Assembly (NCBI GenBank): GCA_946811695.1
Contig: OX328123.1
Coordinates: forward strand, 29,862,322 to 29,926,321
Reading direction: 5' to 3'
Length of the DNA: 64,000 nucleotides
Source of the DNA: Gonocerus acuteangulatus
Taxonomy: Eukaryota; Arthropoda; Insecta; Hemiptera; Coreidae
In this document: in pieces, positions 33,041-44,373 of the stretch
How positions within the stretch are numbered: the stretch's first letter is position 1
Layout of the letters: every line of letters starts with the position of its first letter
Program-made: the position numbers and the translations under genes
The notes under the pieces: model-generated
Database searches by the model: none
What the model was told of the DNA's origin: nothing
Seen by the model: the letters and a program-made list of their open reading frames with translations, nothing else

Positions 33041-34322
33041 ACGTTAACTGTTAAAAATATTACAATTGAGAACATATCGTCGATACAAATGCAAAGTAAC
33101 GAATGTGAAAAAAAACATTTTTCATTTTCAATTTTTCTGGTTGATTTTGGACTGATGTACGTTATGGCAAACTCTCGAAAATTAAAGAAAAATTATTATC
33201 AATTACAGATAATCAAACTTACGAATGTGCATTAAGTCTAATTAAAATGTATCATAGGATAAAATATATATAAAGTCAACTGTAAGGTATCAAATATTTT
33301 TCACATTCGATACTTTGCATTTGTATCGACGATATGTTTTTATTTAAAAATTAATTTGCGTTAAGGGAGTGAAAAAGACCCGTTTTTTAGACTTTTTCAG
33401 TCGATTTTTTTAATTTTTTTCTCCGTAAGAACCATCCTCATACTTCAAAGAATATTATAAAAAAAAGAATTAGCGAAATCGGTTCATTTGTTCTCGAGAT
33501 TTGCGCTTACCAACGCATTTAGCGATTCATTTTTATATAATATATATATGAATACGTTAACTGTTAAGAATATTATAATTGAGAACATATGTTTTTCTTT
33601 AAAAATGAATTTGCGTTAAGGAAGTGAAAAAGACCCGAAAAGTGTTGTTTTTAGACTTCTTCAGGCAATTTTTTTAATTTTTCTCTCCGTAAGAACCATC
33701 CTCGTAGTTCAAGGAATATTATAAAAAAAGAATTAGCGAAATCAGTTCAGTTGTTCTCGAGATTTGCGCTTACCAACACATTTAGCGATTCATCTTTATA
33801 TAATAGATATGCAAATACGTTAACTGTTAAAAATATTATAATTGAGAACATATGTTTTTTTTTAAAAATGAATTTGCGTTAAGGAAGTGAAAAAGACCCG
33901 AAAAGTGTTGTTTCTAGACTTTTTCGGGCAATTTTTTAAATTTTTCTCTCCGTAAGAACCATCCTCGTAGCTCAAGGAATATCATAAAAAAAGAATTAGC
34001 GAAATCGGTTCAGTTGTTCTCTAGATTTGCGCTTACCAACACATTTAGCGATTCATCTTTATATAATAGATATGCAAATACGTTAACTGTTAAAAATATT
34101 ATAATTGAGAACATATGTTTTTCTTTAAAAATGAATTTGCGTTAAGGAAGTGAAAAAGACCCGAAAAGTGTTGTTTTTAGACTTTTCCAGGCAATTTTTT
34201 TAATTTTTCTCTCCGTAAGAACCATCCTCGTAGTTCAAGGAATATTATAAAAAAAGAATTAGCGAAATCGGTTCAGTTGTTCACGAGATTGGCGCTTACC
34301 AACACATTTAGCGATTCATTTT

Positions 34323-34330
<8 letters not shown>
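33041..34330. repeat. Tandem Helitron 5'-end units (about 263 bp)
   Basis: ACGTTAACTGTT starts at 33041, 33554, 33817 and 34080; the last two intervals are both 263 bp. The first unit is longer mainly because a 254 bp MITE sits in it. Units are very similar, so the amplification is fairly recent. Confidence 0.9.
33078..33331. mobile_element. 254 bp MITE with ATAT target duplication
   Basis: Ends CGTCGATACAAATGCAAAGT and the complementary ACTTTGCATTTGTATCGACG; the arms extend over about 34 bp. The flanks read GAACATAT and ATATG, while the sister units read GAACATATG, which demonstrates the insertion and an ATAT duplication. No ORF. Confidence 0.93.

Positions 34331-34370
<40 letters not shown>
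34329..34370. repeat. (TA)n microsatellite
   Basis: TA tract at the Helitron's other end, so the element is bounded on both sides by TA repeats. Confidence 0.95.
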
Positions 34371-34373
<3 letters not shown>

Positions 34374-35627
34374 TAAACATTTGTCTGATCCTTCTCTAGC
34401 TGGCCCAAAAAAACGCGGCTTTTCTTTGATAAGTACCGAGAGTTCCTCTAAAAAAGCCGCCTTTGGCATGAACAGTTGGTTTATTAGGATAAATGAAAGA
34501 GATGAGGGGGTTATTCTTGCCAAATTGTGGACCGACCGTTTAAGCACTCCTGATATACAGTGTGGGTACACGTTGTTTATTACAGCATATAGCCTTTGCT
34601 TTTTATGAGCTATAGTATACTATCCTTTATGAATGATAAAGGCACTTTTGAAGGTAATTGTTTATGGAAAATATAACACAATTTGTTATATCTAGTTAAA
34701 TCTAAAATTTAAATTGTATGGTTTACAATTTACATTCCATAATTCCGATAAAATCTAGTCCCCACAAAATATAGCTGAGCCACTCCAACTACAATTTCTC
34801 AAAGTTCCGAACTTTCCTGCCAACTAACTCTTGTCCAATTTGTCCCTTTGCCTTTCAAATAAAACTCCGGCCTGCAAACTTTCTAATACCGACAATACGA
34901 TTTGCTATCAGACGGAACGATTTCCACTCAAGGTTCGCTATGAAAATTATCCGACATCTAAATTTCTACACACACATTGTTCTGGTAGATCTGACAAATT
35001 TTTATTATTTATTTATTTTTTTCTTTGTTTGTTTTATTTATAACTGCTTAGCACAGATAACCCTCATAGTATCAGGAAGGCCTTTTTAGAATAAAGAAAT
35101 TTGAGCTTTCCTTTTTGTAGCACAGAATTCATAAATATAATATAGTAGTTACATCTACATACATATATTTTAAATATTATGACCACATAAAATAACAATA
35201 AGAAATAATTTCAATTCAAAAAAACAATTATTTATTTATTTTTCTATGTACAAAATTTAACTACGATGACTAACTTACTTGACAAATTATAACATGACCT
35301 TTATGACTAAATTGGCAACAACACATCAAAATGAAAGAAATTAGAGAAAAGGATCGTTTATATGCAGAGAAGATGTTATATATTCCATTAAAATTAAAAA
35401 AAAAAATATACTTACATATACTACCAACTTAAGGCAAACAAAATACCAAATACTAAAACCTTATTGACAGACACACAAACCATTGTAACAAAACCTATAC
35501 TAATGCCATACATCATGGACAAGTTGACATAAAAGAAATTTAATATATGTTCCTTTAATATTTGTTAAAAGTTGAATCTCCTAGCAGCTAGAACTTATTA
35601 TTTATTTATTGCTAGATAATGCTCCGC
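34371..35627. other. Unassigned AT-rich stretch
   Basis: A 75-residue frame at 34381-34608 and one on the opposite strand overlap; neither resembles a family I know. The rest shows no gene. Confidence 0.45.
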
Positions 35628-35637
35628 ATCTAAAGCG

Positions 35638-36081
35638 ATGAACAGGAGATACGGACTTCTTCGACGACTATTGGTGAACAGGAGATACGGACTTCTTCGA
35701 CGACTATTGGGACCTTCATCAAAACTCACAATACAGAACAAACTCACTATATACAAAACCATCATCAGACCTATTTGGACGTACGGACTTGAACTGTGGG
35801 GAACAACCAAAAGATCAAATATACAAAGAATACAGGCATTCCAATCCAAAGTCCTACGCAAAATAGTTAATGCCCCTTTCTACGTTTCTAATAAAACCCT
35901 CCATCATGATCTGAATATCCCCTTCATCCATGAACTGGCTAAATCCCGATTCCTAACCTTCCACTCTAAACTATCTGCTCATCCCAATCCCAGAGCTCAA
36001 TCCCTCTCCTCTCAATCCCACCCCGAAAACCCTCCTAGGAGGCTAAAGAGATCTTGGCCTCGTGACCAACTCTGTAATTAA
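35638..36081 (+). pseudogene. Reverse transcriptase C-terminal region (Jockey clade ORF2)
   Basis: 147-residue frame. Two copies of NRRYGLLRRLL reflect the 36 bp duplication. Then SSKLTIQNKLTIYKTIIRPI WTYGLELWGTTKRSNIQRIQ, FQSKVLRKIVNAPFYVSN and LHHDLNIPF, the conserved stretch after the polymerase palm in Jockey-type elements, ending RRLKRSWPRDQ. Polymerase motifs with the catalytic aspartates, the endonuclease and ORF1 are absent through 5' truncation. The initiator ATG is incidental. Confidence 0.93.
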
Positions 36082-36366
36082 AGCGGTCAACTAGGAAGTG
36101 TCAATAATGATTGGCTCCTTCCAAACTTCTATTTTATCTTTTGATTTATTATTTTTATTATTATTACTTTTATTTTATTTTCCTTTTAGCTATGATTTAT
36201 TTATTTATGTACTTATTTATTTTTATGTATGTACTATTTTTTTTTTTTTCTGTATTCTCATTATGTGAATTCATAAAAATGGCGTTACTTATCACAATTA
36301 ACCAATGTGCTATATAATTTGTGCAGATGTTAATAAACGCTTTATTATTAAAAAAAAAAAAAAAAA
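35639..36366 (+). mobile_element. Jockey-like non-LTR retrotransposon, 5'-truncated, 11 bp target duplication
   Basis: ATCTAAAGCGA at 35628-35638 and 36367-36377 is a perfect target duplication around a fragment ending in a poly-A run (36350-36366). It holds only the 3' end of ORF2 and a 3' UTR with ATTTATTT-rich sequence. A 36 bp direct duplication (GAACAGGAGATACGGACTTC ...) lies at the 5' junction. This is typical of target-primed reverse transcription with 5' truncation. Confidence 0.95.
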
Positions 36367-36377
36367 ATCTAAAGCGA

Positions 36378-36683
36378 AGAGCATTCAATACCTTGTAGTA
36401 AGCTGATGTAGGCGCTGCATTAAACGATGCCACTCCAAAATATTAGCTCAGACAATTAGGCAAGTCTTGAGGTATGAATAGTCAAGAAAACAAGAATTGA
36501 AATTGAAAAGAAAAATGAATAGTCAAGAAAACAATAATTGAATAAATTTCTAGAAAATAAATTAAAAAAATAATTTTTAAGTTAATAAGTTAAGTTAATT
36601 TTTGAATTAGTTAATTTATTTATTTTTACCGTATCATTATTGCAAAAAAAGGTGAAATGGATTCTTCTGGTTATTGTATTGTT
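36378..36683. other. AT-rich gap between two retrotransposon fragments
   Basis: Contains a short direct duplication (AATAGTCAAGAAAACAA at about 36477 and 36517). No gene. Confidence 0.5.
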
Positions 36684-37101
36684 TTATATTTTGTCGTACA
36701 TGTTAGTGTTTTTCAAATATGTGAATGTTGTATCAATATGCTGGCTGCCTTCTGAAAGTATGTCTGTCAGGTCATGAGGAATGTCCAAGTTATGCCGTAA
36801 CCGACAGTCTGTTAGAATATGTTTTACTGTAAGGTCTATGTTGCAAGTCGTACATTTAGGTTTGTCAGACTTTGTCATCAGGTAACCATGAGTTATGCGT
36901 GTATGGCCGATTCTTCGCAAGGACTACTTCTTCTCGGCATGAGTTCCTGTACGATGATGTCCAGTCTGTAATATTGGGTTTAATAGTTCTTAGTTTATTG
37001 TCAGTCACAGTATGCCAATCAAGTCGCCATTTGTCTAGTATTATTCTCCTAGTATGTCTAGTAACGTTATTAAATAATGAATAAATAAATTCTATGTACA
37101 A
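36684..37101 (-). pseudogene. Non-LTR retrotransposon ORF2 C-terminus (RNase H-distal), frameshifted
   Basis: Two minus-strand frames join into one protein: DKWRLDWHTVTDNKLRTIKP NITDWTSSYRNSCREEVVLA, then, after a one-base shift near 36918, RRIGHTRITHGYLMTK and a zinc-knuckle-like CTTC...HILTDC. This is the region after the RNase H domain in Jockey/R1-type elements. It faces the 35639-36366 insertion and is a separate, older fragment. No poly-A tail is evident. Confidence 0.85.
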
Positions 37102-37245
37102 AACTATTAATTCAAAACGTTTTCTCTAATTTTAATGTGCTTGACAAAAAAGTCAAACATGTTTAAATATGTGGATTAGTTTGAAATTGAAAAGTTTATA
37201 GAAATCTAATTCACAATAACTTAGCCTAATCATCAAATATTTATT

Positions 37246-37320
<75 letters not shown>

Positions 37321-37974
37321 AAAGGTTTACTGTAAAATAAAAAGGATATTTTCTTCTATTTAGCAAAGTCTGCATTTTAACAATGTTTTTACATTGTAAG
37401 AATGGATTTTATATGGATCTGTTGGTTATTGAAAATACTTTAAGAATCCTATTCGCTGAATGATAGCTAGTGGCAAATCTTGTGTATATTCCATTTGTCA
37501 CAAACAAAGTGTTTGGAATCGATCAGGCTAGCAAACTACACGGCGATGTCAAGTAAATATTTAGACAATCTGAAATAGGATTGGCAGCAGTGGGACCTCC
37601 TCGGGACCGCTGGTGCCATCTAGTGTAAACCGCGGATAAAGCTAGTGTAAACACGCGTACTCCCAACAGGATGACCTCGATCGCTCCTTTAGGATTATAT
37701 TTAGTACAAATATTTGTTCTGTAAAATATATTCTGAATGAAGAGATGAACCTGTCAACGCAGGCCATTTCTCAGTAGCATTAAGATACCGGAGGACTTCC
37801 GGTGTAGAGGATACTATAGCCTGGCCGGATGGTTCGTGTAGTTCGAAGTAGTGATGTCTAGTTCAGGAACTAACTAGTTAAAAGAACTATCCAGGAAAAA
37901 GAACCGTTCGGAGCGCTCTTCATTTTAGTGAACTAACGTTCTTTTACCCCCTCCTACCCCAACCATTGTCCACG
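37102..37974. other. Non-genic stretch with (TA)n at 37245-37318
   Basis: A TA tract of about 70 bp. At 37853-37900, GTTCAGGAACTAACTAGTTA is an inverted version of words in the following minisatellite. No gene. Confidence 0.55.
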
Positions 37975-40438
37975 CCACTCCAGAACCTAAAAAAACTAGA
38001 GGACTACGTGGATCAGAAGACACAGTTGAACTAGTTGGTTTCTGAACTACACCCTACTCCAGAACCTACACAAACTAGAGAACTTCGTGGATAGGAAGAC
38101 ACAGTTGAACAAGTTGGTTTCTGAACTACACCCTACTCCAGAACCTAAACAAACTAGAGAACTACGTGGATCTGAAGACACATTTGAACTAGTTAGTTTC
38201 TGAACTACACCCCACTCCAGAACCTAAACAAACGAAGGAACTACGTGGGATCGCAAGACACAGTTGAACTAGTTAGTTCCTAAACTACACCCCACTCCAG
38301 AACCTAAACAAACGAGGGAACTACGTGGAATCGGAAGATATAGTTGAACTAGTTAGTTCCTGAACTACACCCCACTCCAGAACCTAAACAAACGAGGGAA
38401 TTACGTGGGATCGGAAGATATAGTTGAACTAGTTAGTTCCTGAACTACACCTTACTCCAGAACCTAAACAAACGAGGGAATTACGTGGGATCGGAAGATA
38501 TAGTTGAACTAGTTAGTTCCTGAACTACACCCCACTCCAGAACCTAAACAAAGGAGGGAATTACGTGGGATCGGAAGATATAGTTGAACTAGTTAGTTCC
38601 TGAACTACACCTTACTCCAGAACCTAAACAAACGAGGGAATTACGTGGGATCGGAAGATATAGTTGAACTAGTTAGTTCCTGAACTACACCCCACTCCAG
38701 AACCTAAACAAAGGAGGGAACTACGTGGGATTGGAAGATATAGTTGAACTAGTTAGTTCCTGAACTACACCCCACTCCAGAACCTAAACAAACGAGGGAA
38801 TTACGTGGGATCGGAAGATATAGTTGAACTAGTTAGTTCCTGAACTACACCCCACTCCAGAACCTAAACAAACGAGGGAACTACGTGGGATCGGAAGATA
38901 TAGTTGAACTAGTTAGTTCCTGAACTACACCCCACTCCAGAACCTAAACAAACGAAGGAACTACGTGGGATCGCAAGACACAGTTGAACTAGTTAGTTCC
39001 TAAACTACACCCCACTCCAGAACCTAAACAAACGAGGGAACTACGTGGAATCGGAAGATATAGTTGAACTAGTTAGTTCCTGAACTACACCCCACTCCAG
39101 AACCTAAACAAACGAGGGAATTACGTGGGATCGGAAGATATAGTTGAACTAGTTAGTTCCTGAACTACACCTTACTCCAGAACCTAAACAAACGAGGGAA
39201 TTACGTGGGATCGGAAGATATAGTTGAACTAGTTAGTTCCTGAACTACACCCCACTCCAGAACCTAAACAAAGGAGGGAATTACGTGGGATCGGAAGATA
39301 TAGTTGAACTAGTTAGTTCCTGAACTACACCTTACTCCAGAACCTAAACAAACGAGGGAATTACGTGGGATCGGAAGATATAGTTGAACTAGTTAGTTCC
39401 TGAACTACACCCCACTCCAGAACCTAAACAAAGGAGGGAATTACGTGGGATCGGAAGATATAGTTGAACTAGTTAGTTCCTGAACTACACCCCACTCCTG
39501 GACCTAACAAACGAGGGAATTACGTGGGATCGGAAGATATAGTTGAACTAGTTAGTTCCTGAACTACACCCCACTCCAGAACCTAAACAAACGAGGGAAT
39601 TACGTGGGATCGGAAGATATAGTTGAACTAGTTAGTTCCTGAACTACACCCCACTCCAGAACCTAAACAAAGGAGGGAATTACGTGGGATCGGAAGATAT
39701 AGTTGAACTAGTTAGTTCCTGAACTACACCTTACTCCAGAACCTAAACAAACGAGGGAATTACGTGGGATCGGAAGATATAGTTGAACTAGTTAGTTCCT
39801 GAACTACACCCCACTCCAGAACCTAAACAAAGGAGGGAATTACGTGGGATCGGAAGATATAGTTGAACTAGTTAGTTCCTGAACTACACCCCACTCCTGG
39901 ACCTAACAAACGAGGGAATTACGTGGGATTGGAAGATATAGTTGAACTAGTTAGTTCCTGAACTACACCCCACTCCAGAACCTAAACAAACGAGGGAATT
40001 ACGTGGGATCGGAAGATATAGTTGAACTAGTTAGTTCCTGAACTACACCCCACTCCTGGACCTAACAAACGAGGGAATTACGTGGGATCGGAAGATATAG
40101 TTGAACTAGTTAGTTCCTGAACTACACCCCACTCCAGAACCTAAACAAACGAGGGAATTACGTGGGATCGGAAGATATAGTTGAACTAGTTAGTTCCTGA
40201 ACTACACCCCACTCCAGAACCTAAACAAACGAGGGAACTACGTGGGATCGGAAGATATAGTTGAACTAGTTAGTTCCTGAACTACACCCCACTCCAGAAC
40301 CTAAACAAACGAGGGAATTACGTGGGATCGGAAGATATAGTTGAACTAGTTAGTTCCTGAACTACACCCCACTCCTGGACCTAACAATCTGGGTAACTAC
40401 GTGGGATCGGAAGACACAGTTGAACTAGTTAGTTCCTG
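37975..40438. repeat. 80 bp minisatellite, about 31 copies, with higher-order structure
   Basis: TAGTTGAACTAGTTAGTTCC recurs every 80 bp (for example 38341, 38421, 38501); the units beginning CTCCTGGACCTAAC are 79 bp. The first three units are the most diverged. A variant unit with GATCGCAAGACACAG occurs at 38250 and again at 38970, exactly 720 bp later, and the following units largely match, so nine-unit blocks were duplicated. Each unit contains the palindrome AACTAGTT. Stops in the frames rule out a coding repeat. Confidence 0.97.
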
Positions 40439-40691
40439 AATAGTAAAATTATTTTTTTAATAAAATTAAGGTATAAAAATGAGAACCGTATTGGTAATAG
40501 TGTTTCCCTTGGCTAACGTTGAGAAGGTGGGTGGAGTCATTTCCGCTTAGAATACTATCAGTTTCCTGTTTTGGCGCCTTAAATCTTCTTTCACTTTGAG
40601 ACGTCCTTTTATATTTTTCACGAGAGATCAAAACCTACCAATAACTGCTTATACTCCTTTACTAATGGCACTAGGGATATTAATAGAGAAA

Positions 40692-40949
40692 ATGCTGTTT
40701 CAACTTGTAGAAATATATGGCGACTATGTCATTAGAGAGCGATAAGTCCAGCGGTGGTTTGGAAGATTTTCATCGCGAATCCGGAAGCTTGAAGACGAGC
40801 CTCCTACAGCTCGACCAACTAAGCTTGACGACAAACTCCTGCAGGCTATAGAAGAAAATCCTTATGTAAAGGTCGAAGAGCTAGCAGAAAAACTTGGATC
40901 GACACATTCTACAGTCAAACGACATTACTTATCGTATGACCTTATGTAA
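40692..40949 (+). pseudogene. mariner transposase N-terminal fragment
   Basis: Reading from ATG at 40692: LFQLVEIYGDYVIRER, a stop, then VQRWFGRF ... KLEDEPPTARPTKLDDKLLQ AIEENPYVKVEELAEKLGST HSTVKRHYLSY. This is the paired helix-turn-helix DNA-binding region of mariner-type transposases (family pattern ELGVSHTTVxRHL). The DDE catalytic domain is absent, as sequence after 40950 belongs to the next repeat. The internal stop marks it as a pseudogene. Confidence 0.9.
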
Positions 40950-41010
40950 TTGAAACAATTTATTCTAGTGCCATAAGTCCAAGCTACGTATCCCATCTGC
41001 TTGCCTAACA

Positions 41011-42132
41011 GTCCGGTGAACGAACAGTTATAGATGGAAATTTTTGGAACACAATTTTTGACTTCGTAACTTTGTTTGGGCTGGATAGGAGGCGAACATA
41101 TCAAAAGTCCTCGCCCGTAGCCTTTGTGCCGGGGGGGGAGGGGGGTTTAGAAAGTCCCATTTTTCGGATTTTCACTTATATCTCGGAAACCCTGCGTCCT
41201 AGCGACATGACTATTCTGTAACAAATGAAAACTGATTATATTTCCTACAAGTTCTATTCTATAAAGTTTTGCGAGATATCTTTAGTTTTCGAAATATCCG
41301 CTCTTGAAAGTCTGTCATTTTGGGAAAAAACACACATTGTTATATATATCTCTTCAACGATGAACCCAAAAAATAAATGTCGGCTATAGGGTTGTAGACC
41401 ATTCCATTCGCTTCAATAATATATATTACTTTACTATTTTATGTATTTTCTTTCAAACGTTATATACGCACTCACATGGTCTTAGTAAAACCATGGACAA
41501 GATCTTATCTAATTGAGTTTGAATAACTGGTCAATGGGCCCAAAATTATATATTTTGTGGTATATTATATATATAGTGAGTACTCGACGTATGTACTCAC
41601 TATATTTAATGGAGTATTGAAAGGTCATTGGTCAGTTGTCGCCAGATATCACGATAAACATTAAACCTGTTTTCACGTTTGAAGGAAAATACATAAAATA
41701 GTAAAGTTACATATATTCTTGAAGAGAATGTAATGTTCTACAACCCTATAAACGGCATTTATTTTTTGGGTTTATTGTTAAAGAGTTATCCGGTCAAAAA
41801 CAGCAAAAAGTGTGTTTTTCCCCAAAATGACAGACATTCAACAGCGGATATTTCGAAAACTAAAGATATCTCGAAACACTTTATAGATTGGAACGTGTAG
41901 GAAATTTAATCAGTTTTCATTTGTTACAGAATAGTCATGTCGCTAGGACGCAGGGTTTCCGAGATATAAGTGAAAATCCGAAAAATGGGACTTTCTAAAC
42001 CCCCCCTCCCCCCCGGCTCAAAGGTTACGGGCGAGGACTTTTGATACGTTGACCTCCTGACTAGCCGAAACAAAGTTATGAAGTCAAAAATGTGTTCCAA
42101 ACATTTCCATCTATAAATCTTAGTTACCTGGA
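41011..42132. repeat. Long inverted repeat (about 1.1 kb palindrome)
   Basis: The left arm (from GTCCGGTGAACGAACAGTTA) is mirrored over about 500 bp by the right arm ending TTACCTGGAC. Shared blocks include CGGATTTTCACTTATATCTC, a C/G-run near 41132 and 42002, and GATATCTTTAGTTTTCGAAA. The centre carries its own hairpin (ATAGTGAGTAC / GTACTCACTAT at 41574-41603). It is non-coding; arms are diverged by point changes, so it is not a recent assembly artefact. Confidence 0.9.
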
Positions 42133-42660
42133 CTATTAGTCGCTAAATTTCAGATTTCACGATGAACACTGAAATGATTTTTGCGTTTGAAGGAAAATAC
42201 ATAAAATAGCAAAGTAGTATATATTATTGAAGGGAATCAATACTCTACAACCCTATAACAGTTATTTATTTTTTGGGTTCATCGTTGAAGAGTTATCCCG
42301 TCAAAAGGGGAAAAAATATGGCGCGAAAGTGTTTTTCGCCAAAACCGACTTTCCAGAGCGGATATTTCGAAACCTAAAGATATCTCGAAAAACTTTATAG
42401 AATAGAACCTGTAGCAAATTTAATGAGCTTTCATTTGTTATGGAATAGGCATGTCGCTAGGACGGAGGGTTTCCGAGATATAAGTGAAAACCCGAAAAAT
42501 TGGATTTTCTAAACGCCCCCCCCCCCCGGCACAAAGGCTACGGGCGAGGGCTTTTGATACGTTGACCTCCTAACTAGCCGAAACAAAGTTATGAAGTGAA
42601 AAATTGTGTTCCAAAAATTTCCAATTATAGCTGTTTTTCGTTGACTGGACTGTAATAACT
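42133..42660. repeat. Third arm, direct to the right arm of the palindrome
   Basis: Repeats the order of 41610-42132: TTTGAAGGAAAATACATAAA, ACAACCCTATAA, TTTTTTGGGTTCATCG, GCGGATATTTCGAAACCTAA, the C-run, then GACCTCCTAACTAGCC. The locus is therefore inverted-direct-direct. Confidence 0.88.
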
Positions 42661-43486
42661 TCGTTCGTTTGCTAAAAATTGATTGTACCTCAATGTTCTA
42701 TTCTCTTTTTTTGTTGTACCTTTCGTGAATTTATCTCATTTTTTGAAGATAACAGTATTTAAAAATGAGATATATTCATGAAAATAATGTTATCTTCGTT
42801 CATTGAAGAAGTTTTAAATCTCATTTATTGTATTTACTTGACGGAATACGTAGTGTATTTTAAATAATTTTTGTATCAATAGGAAGGACGATTGTCTGGG
42901 ATCTTCAGGATGAATACTATGCTTATTCGAAACGCCACTGACGCAAGCATCAAATTTCTATCAAAGATGCTCAAGACGAATGATTGAAAGATCAAGGGTC
43001 TGAGAGTAACATTTATCCAAAACTTAGAATTATCATAACAGCCTGCTTTTTAGCATATTTTCGCGAGACCCTACAGCTGTGTACAACATGGCCGGGCATC
43101 ATGAATAAATACTCCGTGAAGGCCTCGGGAATGCATAATGTATAAGGCAATATCTAATGATCGAATCTAAACCCTACTATCGAATAGCCTTCGGACAATA
43201 CATCGGTTATACTTGCGACCTTATCTCTATACAATTCGCTGGACTGGGCTCAATATCTTTCTCATACAAACAAGACATTTCCTTTTACAGACCACCTTCG
43301 AAGTAGATATATCTAAAGATAGATAAATCTAAAAGTAGGTTTATCTTTTAGTAGGTTCATATATGTATTTAGTTGAGGCAGCGACTTAACAATCTCTTAG
43401 AACGTAAATTATTTACTTAACAGCTCAAAAATCATCTTGAAACTTTTGAAACACCTTAAACTGTTACATAAGTACTAAAAAAAAAT
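42661..43486. other. Non-genic stretch
   Basis: No gene recognised. A short inverted pair (TGAATTTATCTCATTTTT / AAAAATGAGATATATTCA) lies near 42730-42780. Confidence 0.5.
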
Positions 43487-44373
43487 TCCGACTCGCAGGA
43501 ACTGCATCATCTTAACGCGGTTCCTGTTCATATCCCTATTGTCATTTGAAAAGCCTAGAATAGTAACAGATAATATTTTCCTCGGCCTTTGTTCAAAGGG
43601 CTTTACCTGGTCGGGTCCGCCAGACCCTAGAATCCTCTTCTACCGATTCTTCATCTCATACGTTTCAATGAATTGGAAAATATCAAAATTTTTCACATAT
43701 TCCTGTGTTCTTTTACTATAGTAATAATTCTACAAATAAAATCAATTAAAAAATAAAATAAAAAAAACCAACAGCATGAAAGCAATTGAAAATATTCAAA
43801 AGACGTCATCGAATCTCTTTCTCTTGGCAAGCTATATTTCTTACAATGAATTGTCTTTCTTATTTTACCTAATCTGTTTTATTGTCAAATACATTATCCA
43901 ACTATAAACAATTAAAAAATAACAAGGAATAAAAACAGACAAAAAGAACCGTTCGAATAAACGAAATCAATTACTTGAAAGTTTAAGCACTTATTTCTTC
44001 GATTGACATTGCTTATTCAAAAATTGTTTCAGAATATTTTTTGTAGAGAATTTATAAAGCTTTCAAATAATTTCTATCCACTTATAAAGTTCCCAAAACT
44101 TTTTATGTCTGTTCATAAAATATTTTATTCTACCCCTTCCTTAACTCCAAACGTAACCAAAAGTTTAACATGTTAGTTTTGAAGAAATTCAAACATGCAA
44201 AAATGTTTTAACTGAATCTTATTCTAAGTAACCAAACCAAAAATTTGATTTAACAACAATTTTTCCGATTTTCTCAAAAAACGGTTAAAGCTATCGCCTT
44301 AAAAATGGGTTCATTCGTTTTACTAGCCCAAGAAGCCTATAAAACGAGTACTTACAAGCATATGAGCTCAAAA
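43487..44373 (+). mobile_element. Element X, 5' part of an interrupted copy (c)
   Basis: Begins TCCGACTCGCAGGAACTGCA after an A-run, then TCTTAACGCGGTTCCTG. It runs through the family body to TATGAGCTCAAAA, where copy d begins. The remainder resumes at 45769 with AACGTAAGCTTTACGA, matching the uninterrupted AAAAACGTAAGCG context of other copies. This is one X element split by another. Confidence 0.88.

Larger units (their letters stand above)
31680..34330 (-). mobile_element. Helitron, second copy, with tandem 5' ends
   Basis: Relative of the 7141-8957 Helitron on the same strand. The 3' end (AGCTGACCCGGCGAACTTCG on the plus strand) abuts a TA tract and the CTAG is altered. It holds the same N-term/helicase fusion, the same tRNA-Ser-like SINE, a SINE-tail fragment and a MITE. 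The 5' region is repeated: about 263 bp units begin at 33554, 33817 and 34080, after a longer first unit from 33041. Each unit ends in the Helitron-like 5' terminus (TTTATATAATAGAT on the plus strand). Confidence 0.88.

Noticed and set aside
37853..40438. hAT element enclosing the 80 bp array (TAGTGATGTCTAGTTC at the left)
   Set aside because: No matching inverted terminus or 8 bp duplication is found at the right side.
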